DNA from: an uncultured Prevotella sp.
GTDB lineage: Bacteria > Bacteroidota > Bacteroidia > Bacteroidales > Bacteroidaceae
Length of the DNA stretch: 11,229 nt
NCBI GenBank assembly: GCA_934230965.1
Contig: CAKQFW010000047.1
Span: forward strand, 1-11,229
Reading direction: 5' to 3'
The notes beneath the pieces are model-generated. The model saw only the letters and a program-made list of their open reading frames with translations, made no database searches and was not told where the DNA came from. The translations under genes and the position numbers were made by a program. Below are positions 6,622-11,229 of this stretch, in pieces. Position 1 is the first letter of the stretch. Every line of letters begins with the position of its first letter.

Positions 6622-7288
6622 CATCGCCAGCCTTCACCAGCTCGTTGGCACACGATGAGATGGTGGAGCCTGTGGTGATGATGTCGTCGATGAGCAAGAC
6701 GTGCTTGCCGTGTATCAGCGTAGGATTGACAAGCGTGAAGGCATCTTTCACGTTTTCTATTCGCTCTTGTCGGCTGGTTTGTGTCTGACTTTTATGAAAT
6801 GAATTGCGCACCACGGCTTGGGTGCATATGGGTACGGGGCTAACGCTGGTTATCCCCTTTGCTATTTCTTCACTTTGGTTATAGCCACGCCATTGTTGGC
6901 GCTTCTTGCTTATCGGTATCGGGATAATGACATCGATACCATCAAAGAAGTGGCTTTCGTTTAACTCTTCGGCCATCAGTTGGCCCATCCATCGGCCTAT
7001 CTCTGGTTTATCATAGTATTTTAGTTGGTAAACCAAGTGACCGAACGCTGAGCCGTGCGTATGCCAAGTAAAGGCCACACAACGGTTGAAAGGCACTGCC
7101 GTGGCAATGCTGTCGGTAAGCAAGTTGTCGTGTGGGTCGTTGGCAAGAAACGTGCGTGGCATCTTAAAGAAGCAGTGGGTGCACACGAGCTGTTCTTCAA
7201 GGGCAAGTCGACAACCGCAAACCGCGCATTTGCGAGGGTATATCATGTCGATAAACGAATCAATATATCGTTGTATGACTTGCTTCAT
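6581..7288 (-). CDS. ComF family phosphoribosyltransferase-like protein
   Basis: 235 residues, standard family length. An N-terminal zinc-finger-like cluster (Cys21, Cys24, Cys26, Cys36, Cys39) is followed by a type I phosphoribosyltransferase fold: IIPIPISKKR (121-130), RGYNQSEEIAKG (134-145) and the PRPP-binding loop VLLIDDIITTGST (197-209). ComF/GntX proteins assist DNA uptake in competent bacteria, probably through ssDNA handling; the role in Bacteroidetes is not established. Its ATG is only 10 bp after the end of the PAP2-like gene, so it is likely the last gene of the lipid operon, although functionally unrelated. The 3' end overlaps the convergent DUF2807 gene by 41 bp, with no room for a separate terminator. 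Confidence 0.92.
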   Translation of the reverse strand: MKQVIQRYIDSFIDMIYPRKCAVCGCRLALEEQLVCTHCFFKMPRTFLANDPHDNLLTDSIATAVPFNRCVAFTWHTHGSAFGHLVYQLKYYDKPEIGRWMGQLMAEELNESHFFDGIDVIIPIPISKKRQQWRGYNQSEEIAKGITSVSPVPICTQAVVRNSFHKSQTQTSRQERIENVKDAFTLVNPTLIHGKHVLLIDDIITTGSTISSCANELVKAGDVTVSVLSWGAAQS

Positions 7289-7298
7289 ATCTTTTGTT

Positions 7299-8126
7299 TT
7301 AGATGTGCGAGATATACACTTCCAAGCCTCGTGCGATGCATTTTATCTTGAACAGCACCTTCTCTAAAATCACAATGCCAAGCACTGCGGTAAGAATACC
7401 CAGCAACACATCGATAATGTAATGATGACCAGAATAAACGGCTGTCCACCAAATGCCCATGCAGATAAAGGCAAACACAATGGTTGTAGCGTGCTTCTGC
7501 TTGCTGATGGCAGCATATACGGTGGCAATGAGCATGTAAGCGGCGTGCAGAGAGGGAACGGCAGCAAACACGTTGGAGTTCTTTCCATAGATAGAATGGA
7601 AGATGTCAATGCCTAACAGCGCATCAAAGCGTCCCAGTCCGGCCACGTTGCCTGGTGTGTTCAGTATCGGGGTGAAGCCATAGTTCATAGCATACCATGG
7701 TGGAGCAGCGGGGTGAATATAATAGCCGCAGAACCCTAACAGGTTGACAAAGAGGAAAGCAAGGGAGAAGCGAAGGTAGTTGCGCTTATCGCCTTTCAGA
7801 TACAGATAGATGGCGAAGGCCAGGGGCACGGGCACCCAGCAAAGATAAAAGAAGCCTGCCATTAAGTCGGCAAACGCGCAGTGATGAGCGGCAAAATATT
7901 CGCCAGGGATAAGAACCGAAGCACCTGACCCTATGCCGAACAGTGCCTTCTCGGCATCGTAAAGACCTTTAACATCGATGGGTGCCACCTCATAGTTGGG
8001 CAAGAAACGCATCCAATCGTAAGAACAGGCGAAGATAAGCCAAGGCGTAAGTGCAAATGCTAATTTGCGGGTCGGCTTGACCGCAATCAGCACAGCGTAT
8101 AATAAGATGATGTATATGCTAAACAT
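7299..8126 (-). CDS. PAP2-superfamily, AUR1-like inositol-lipid phosphatase/synthase
   Basis: 275 residues, integral membrane, about six helices. The PAP2 active-site motifs are present: PSLHAA (191-196) with His194, and YSGHHYIIDVLLG (231-243) with His234/His235 and Asp239. PAAPPWY (139-145) and the PSLHA form are typical of the AUR1 branch (inositol phosphorylceramide synthase) rather than generic PSGH phosphatases. As I recall, the homologue in the Bacteroides inositol-lipid cluster removes the phosphate from phosphatidylinositol phosphate, so this gene may do that step after the CDP-alcohol transferase encoded just upstream (71 bp apart). A true transferase moving phosphoinositol to ceramide is the alternative. 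Family is secure; the reaction is inferred. Confidence 0.88.
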   Translation of the reverse strand: MFSIYIILLYAVLIAVKPTRKLAFALTPWLIFACSYDWMRFLPNYEVAPIDVKGLYDAEKALFGIGSGASVLIPGEYFAAHHCAFADLMAGFFYLCWVPVPLAFAIYLYLKGDKRNYLRFSLAFLFVNLLGFCGYYIHPAAPPWYAMNYGFTPILNTPGNVAGLGRFDALLGIDIFHSIYGKNSNVFAAVPSLHAAYMLIATVYAAISKQKHATTIVFAFICMGIWWTAVYSGHHYIIDVLLGILTAVLGIVILEKVLFKIKCIARGLEVYISHI

Positions 8127-8161
8127 TTATGAATAGGGGTGGCCTGTACAAGTATGTCGCA

Positions 8162-8180
8162 ACGTTTCGTATTGAAACGT
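8162..8180. other. Intercistronic hairpin between the two lipid genes
   Basis: ACGTTTC (8162-8168) and GAAACGT (8174-8180) form a perfect 7-bp stem with a 5-nt loop in the 71-bp gap between the CDP-alcohol transferase and PAP2 genes. No T run follows on the minus strand, so it is not a standard terminator; it could be an mRNA processing or stability element, or an operator. Confidence 0.4.
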
Positions 8181-8197
8181 CTATTCTGTTTAAATTA

Positions 8198-8836
8198 TTA
8201 TTCGTTCTTTCCTTTCAGTGCGTTATAGCAGTGGCCTACACGCCAGAAGGCGGTGATATTAGCCAAAACAGCAATGATAGCAATAGGCACAGCCAGCCAC
8301 ATTACCTCGCTCATGACGCCACACATAATAGCACCGAAGGCGGTGAGCACTACACGCTCAGGGCGCTGCATCAGGCCAACCTTACATTCAATGTCTAAGC
8401 CTTCGGCACGAGCACGTACATAGCTTACCATTACCGAGCCTACCATGGCCAGGAAGGTTACTACGCCCATCCATTCCCATTGATTTAGCAAGAAGAAAAC
8501 GGTGATGCCGAAGAGGGTGAACAGTTCGCTGTAGCGGTCGAGGGTAGAGTCCCATAGTGCGCCAAATACCGACGACATGTTTCCCATACGTGCCAAGCGT
8601 CCGTCCATCATGTCGAACAGTCCGGCAAAAAGGATGATACCACCGCCCCAGCCGATGAGCGAAAGATCGTTGGGCGCATACATGGCTGCATATACAAAGA
8701 AACCTGTCGCTACAACATTCAGTAAGAAACCTGTTGTGGTAATGAAGTTGGGGGTGATGCCTACCTTAATCATTCCCTTAATAAGCGGGTTGATGATTAC
8801 GTAAATCACTTTTTGTAAAAAATCTCTATAATTCAT
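8198..8836 (-). CDS. CDP-alcohol phosphatidyltransferase, probable phosphatidylinositol phosphate synthase
   Basis: 212 residues, about six membrane helices. The complete CDP-OH-P signature D-x2-D-G-x2-A-R-x8-G-x3-D-x3-D is present: Asp75, Asp78, Gly79, Ala82, Arg83, Gly92, Asp96 and Asp100; these Asp residues bind the metal ions and the CDP-lipid. [11 protein letters not shown] (138-148) and RPER (158-161) also fit the branch that includes phosphatidylinositol phosphate synthase. The likely reaction is CDP-diacylglycerol plus inositol-1-phosphate giving phosphatidylinositol phosphate; the family also makes phosphatidylglycerophosphate and others, so the substrate is inferred from the neighbouring AUR1-like gene. 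It lies 62 bp after the GtrA gene, in the same operon. Confidence 0.9.
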   Translation of the reverse strand: MNYRDFLQKVIYVIINPLIKGMIKVGITPNFITTTGFLLNVVATGFFVYAAMYAPNDLSLIGWGGGIILFAGLFDMMDGRLARMGNMSSVFGALWDSTLDRYSELFTLFGITVFFLLNQWEWMGVVTFLAMVGSVMVSYVRARAEGLDIECKVGLMQRPERVVLTAFGAIMCGVMSEVMWLAVPIAIIAVLANITAFWRVGHCYNALKGKNE

Positions 8837-8887
8837 TCGTTATAATCGTTGAATATATTTTCTTTTAATATTGTTACTTGTTCAACC

Positions 8888-8946
8888 TTATTGCTTTTTT
8901 AAGACAAAGTGTCGTTCTTATTGCTTTTGAAGACAAAGTATCGTTG
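8888..8946. repeat. About 30-bp tandem duplication at the gtrA-like gene 3' end
   Basis: Bases 8888-8917 and 8918-8946 are near-identical, starting TTATTGCTTTT and containing AAGACAAAGT. They differ by three substitutions and a one-base length change in an A/T run. The right copy encodes QRYFVFKSNK of the GtrA-like protein; the left copy is read in another frame as NDTLS and supplies the present stop codon. The remainder lies beyond the stop. Confidence 0.85.
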
Positions 8947-9315
8947 CATCTGATAGTTCCATAGTATAGCTACAGCCACGGCCACGATGGCTTTTACGGC
9001 TACAAAGTTGATGCCCAGCCATTCGGTAAGGCGGTAGGTGCCCCATGTGTTTAAGGCAATGCTGCCCACCCACACAATGATATAACGCAAGGCAATGTAT
9101 TTCTTCTTTAGTCCGAAGGCATGAAACACCCAACGATAGTTGATACAGCAATTAACGATGCCACCAAAGATGGCACCCAGCAATGTGGCATAGGCATACC
9201 ATACATGTGCAAATCGTGCCAACACGATGGTGAGCAAAAAGTCGCAACAGGTAGCTACCAACGCCGAACATTGTGCCATGCTGAAGGTTACTATTGCTCG
9301 CTTTACATTACCCAT
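8899..9315 (-). CDS. GtrA-family membrane protein
   Basis: 138 residues with four predicted membrane helices (about 10-33, 40-60, 75-95, 105-121), as in the GtrA family. The family markers NYRWVF (59-64) and NYQMQRYFVF (120-129) are present at the ends of helices 2 and 4. GtrA proteins are thought to move polyprenyl-linked sugars across the membrane or to assist glycosyltransferases; here a role in handling a lipid or lipid-linked sugar of the inositol-lipid pathway is only a guess from position. The ATG at 9315 overlaps the PgpA-like gene by 13 bp, suggesting coupled translation. The last residues (about 133-138, KNDTLS) come from a tandem duplication read out of frame, so the C-terminus is not ancestral. 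Confidence 0.85.
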   Translation of the reverse strand: MGNVKRAIVTFSMAQCSALVATCCDFLLTIVLARFAHVWYAYATLLGAIFGGIVNCCINYRWVFHAFGLKKKYIALRYIIVWVGSIALNTWGTYRLTEWLGINFVAVKAIVAVAVAILWNYQMQRYFVFKSNKNDTLS

Positions 9316-9788
9316 TTTGCCAATAAGATGAGTGCAACACTATATATGCCAGCTACAATATCGTCGAGCATAACATAGAAGGCACCGTGCATGCGGTCGA
9401 TGCGTCGGATGCCCAGGGGTTTCAGAATATCGAAAAAACGGAATAGTATGAGGGCAGCCAATGCCCACCACCATGCCGAGGCACTTTCTTGTAAAGAGGG
9501 GCAAGCCAGCAAGGGTATCCATACACCCACCATTTCGTCCATCACTACGCGTTTAGGGTCGTCGCCCCAATAGGGCATTAGGCGTGCCGTGGCCCACGTG
9601 CCCAGCCATGTAAAGATGATGACGGCTGCAAGCGTAACAAAAAATAAGGTGTGTGCAGACAATACAAAAGAGAGCGTTGCCCAAATAACTGTGGCCAACA
9701 CTGCACCAGCTGTTCCCGGTCCCCAAGGCCAGAAACCGCTTCCGAAACCCGTACCTATAAAAATAGGTAATAACGGAGCTCTTTTCAT
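9303..9788 (-). CDS. Phosphatidylglycerophosphatase A family (PgpA-like) protein
   Basis: 161 residues from the ATG at 9788. PgpA-family signatures are clear: WPWGPGTAG (20-28), DDPKRVVMDEMVG (76-88) with Asp84/Glu85, FRFFDILKPLGIRRIDR (116-132) and YVMLDDIVAGIYS (138-150); three to four membrane helices. The family dephosphorylates phosphatidylglycerophosphate; in this operon it might act on a phosphoinositide instead, or supply the general pathway. The open frame extends upstream to 9881, but the promoter at 9798-9829 lies inside that extension and the family homology begins at MKRAP, so I choose 9788. It is the first gene of the leftward operon and overlaps the GtrA-like gene. Confidence 0.9.
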   Translation of the reverse strand: MKRAPLLPIFIGTGFGSGFWPWGPGTAGAVLATVIWATLSFVLSAHTLFFVTLAAVIIFTWLGTWATARLMPYWGDDPKRVVMDEMVGVWIPLLACPSLQESASAWWWALAALILFRFFDILKPLGIRRIDRMHGAFYVMLDDIVAGIYSVALILLAKWVM

Positions 9789-9797
9789 ATGATGATG

Positions 9798-9829
9798 CAA
9801 AATTAATGAAAAAAACATTAACGCACAAA
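9798..9829 (-). promoter_or_regulatory. Bacteroidetes-type promoter of the leftward lipid operon
   Basis: On the minus strand TTTG (9829-9826) is followed after exactly 20 bp by TAATTTTG (9805-9798), an exact fit to the Bacteroidetes TTTG-N19-21-TAnnTTTG consensus. The -7 element ends 9 bp before the ATG at 9788, so the transcript would have almost no leader. Confidence 0.8.
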
Positions 9830-9860
9830 AAGTTTTCTCTTTTTTTATAAATATTATGAC

Positions 9861-9868
9861 TAACTTTG
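9861..9868 (+). promoter_or_regulatory. Candidate -7 element for the rightward DUF5686 gene
   Basis: TAACTTTG followed by CA matches TAnnTTTG on the plus strand, 142 bp before the GTG at 10010. The expected -33 position (around 9836-9841) is T-rich but is not TTTG. It is back-to-back with the leftward promoter. Confidence 0.5.
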
Positions 9869-9888
9869 CATCCGATTTCAAGGATAAG

Positions 9889-9939
9889 ATGAAAAGTAAT
9901 GAAAATGCCTCAACAGCGTTCCTACAGAAGCTGATGTAA
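9889..9939 (+). CDS. Possible 16-residue leader peptide
   Basis: An ATG at 9889, preceded by AAGGATAAG, opens a 16-codon frame reading MKSNENASTAFLQKLM before TAA. It sits about 20 bp downstream of the TAACTTTG element and 70 bp before the GTG of the DUF5686 gene. It resembles no peptide that I recognise and may be chance or a remnant; I list it because the position fits an upstream open reading frame. Confidence 0.2.
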   Translation: MKSNENASTAFLQKLM

Positions 9940-10009
9940 CGTTGTATTGTAGTGCATTATTAAGAAAGATGTTTTTGTAGATATAGTTGAGTTTTTTATT
10001 TTGATCAAA

Positions 10010-11229
10010 GTGAAGAGATTAGTTGGTGTTATATATATGCTGTTGTGCATGACTTGCGTGATGGCACAACAGAAAATTACGGGTGAGATAGTAGACGCTG
10101 ATGGTTTTGCCATCCCTATGGCCAGTGCCATGTATAAGGGGCACCATGTAGCATCGGTAAGCGATGCGTTAGGTAAGTTTACTATCGACCGCCATGAAGG
10201 ATGGTCGTTAACGTTCAGCTCTGTAGGTTTCAAGTCGCAGAGTATTGTTGTTAACGGCAAAACCCCCTCACACCTTAAAATTGTTTTGAAAGACGATGCC
10301 GCCAGCCTTGGCGAGGTAGTGGTAAAGTCGAAGCGCGGACGTTATTCGCGCAAGAATAATCCTGCCGTAGAATTGATGCGTCGCGTGATAGCCGCCAAGA
10401 AGCGCACCGACCTTGATAACCACCCTTATTATCAATATAATAAATATCAGAAGATATCATTGGCAATGAATGATATCAAGCCCGCCGACCTTGATAGCGG
10501 ACGTTTTAAAAATAAACAATGGGTGCTTGATCAGGTAGAGGTGAGCCCTTATAACAACAAACTGATACTTCCTATTTCGGTTGACGAAACCGTTACCCAG
10601 CACATATACCGCAAGAACCCTAAAGACGTGAAAGATATTATTAAAGGCACACGTTCAGAGGGCATTAACAATGTGTTGCAGACGGGCGACATTTTGAACA
10701 CATTATTGAAAGAAGTGTTCACAGATATTGATATTTACGACGACCACATTCGCCTGTTGCAGTATTGGTTCACCAGCCCAATAGGCGAGACCGCGGTGTC
10801 GTTCTATCGTTATTACATTGCCGATACAGTGTATGTTGATCGCGATTTATGTTATCATCTTGAGTTTATTCCTAACAACCAGCAAGACTTTGGCTTCCGT
10901 GGCGACCTGTATGTGCTGGCCGACTCCACCCTTCATGTAAAGAAGTGTGAGATGACACTGCCCAAACGGTCTGACGTAAACTTTGTTGAAGACATGAAAA
11001 TCGTGCAAGAGTATACCAAATTGCCTTCGGGCGACTGGGTGCTCACTACCGATGATATGACGGCCGAGATACGTATTAACAAGTGGATACATGAAGCCCT
11101 TGTCACGCGCACCACGCGCTTAAGCGATTATGCCTTCGACGATTTGCCGAACAAACTGTTTAAAGGTAAGGCAAAGGTGCGGCATGAGGCCGATGCAATG
11201 ATACGCGACGACGAGTTCTGGAACCAATA
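10010..11229 (+). CDS. DUF5686 / carboxypeptidase-regulatory-like domain protein, partial
   Basis: The first 406 codons of a gene that runs off the right edge; family members are about 800 residues. Residues 1-20 are a signal peptide ending CVMAQ. Residues about 22-94 form a CarboxypepD_reg-like beta-sandwich (ITGEIVDADG at 23-32, SDALGKFTI at 51-59, FSSVGFKSQSIVV at 69-81, IVLKDD at 91-96). LGEVVVKSKRGRYSRKNNPA (100-119) followed by VELMRRVIAAK (120-130) is the characteristic linker into the DUF5686 region, which is thought to end in an outer-membrane-like beta-barrel. The start is GTG; the frame also offers TTG at 10001, and an in-frame TAG at 9950 limits anything earlier. Function is unknown; an outer-membrane location is inferred. 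Confidence 0.88.
   Translation, partial: MKRLVGVIYMLLCMTCVMAQQKITGEIVDADGFAIPMASAMYKGHHVASVSDALGKFTIDRHEGWSLTFSSVGFKSQSIVVNGKTPSHLKIVLKDDAASLGEVVVKSKRGRYSRKNNPAVELMRRVIAAKKRTDLDNHPYYQYNKYQKISLAMNDIKPADLDSGRFKNKQWVLDQVEVSPYNNKLILPISVDETVTQHIYRKNPKDVKDIIKGTRSEGINNVLQTGDILNTLLKEVFTDIDIYDDHIRLLQYWFTSPIGETAVSFYRYYIADTVYVDRDLCYHLEFIPNNQQDFGFRGDLYVLADSTLHVKKCEMTLPKRSDVNFVEDMKIVQEYTKLPSGDWVLTTDDMTAEIRINKWIHEALVTRTTRLSDYAFDDLPNKLFKGKAKVRHEADAMIRDDEFWNQ

Noticed and set aside
8129..8398. 89-codon plus-strand open frame
   Set aside because: Mostly antisense to the CDP-alcohol transferase 3' end, with no recognisable family.
9789..9881. 31-residue N-terminal extension of the PgpA-like protein
   Set aside because: An exact promoter lies inside it, and PgpA-family similarity begins at the ATG at 9788.

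Overview
The window looks like a chromosomal segment of a Bacteroidetes bacterium, most likely Prevotella or a close relative. The evidence is the TAnnTTTG promoter elements, the weak or absent Shine-Dalgarno sites, a T9SS-type C-terminal domain protein, a DUF2807 (GAGD-repeat) surface protein, a carboxypeptidase-regulatory/DUF5686 protein, and a lipid-gene block resembling the inositol-lipid locus of gut Bacteroides. I see no transposase, tRNA, rRNA or CRISPR array.

Left part (1-380): an array of 33-bp tandem repeats runs off the left edge. A possible minus-strand promoter element lies in its leftmost unit. An otherwise empty stretch follows, ending in a promoter element for the first rightward gene.

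Rightward cluster (381-4520): six tightly packed plus-strand genes, probably one operon. They are a small secreted protein made of little more than a signal peptide and a T9SS type-A-like sorting domain; an L,D-transpeptidase lipoprotein of the YcbB type; an ECF sigma factor overlapping it; a small one-helix membrane protein that is probably the anti-sigma factor; a Spy-like secreted helical protein; and truA (tRNA pseudouridine synthase), overlapping the last. The order suggests an envelope-stress circuit tied to peptidoglycan crosslinking, with a tRNA modification gene as passenger. truA ends in a 21-bp tandem duplication that includes its stop codon.

Middle (4521-6621): an AT-rich intergenic region with an inverted repeat and three ACGTTRA motifs, a DMT/EamA transporter, and a DUF2807 protein whose 3' end overlaps the convergent comF-like gene.

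Leftward operon (9788-6581): PgpA-like phosphatase, GtrA-family membrane protein, CDP-alcohol phosphatidyltransferase, PAP2/AUR1-like phosphatase, and a ComF-type phosphoribosyltransferase. It starts from a near-perfect Bacteroidetes promoter (TTTG-N20-TAATTTTG) only about 9 bp from the first ATG. The middle four resemble the Bacteroides inositol-phospholipid cluster, but no myo-inositol-phosphate synthase gene is visible at its head. A divergent plus-strand gene encoding a large DUF5686 protein starts at 10010 and runs off the right edge.

No wholly new system is proven here. The strongest leads are the sigma/transpeptidase operon, the inositol-lipid block lacking its inositol source, the 33-bp array, and two independent tandem duplications at gene 3' ends.
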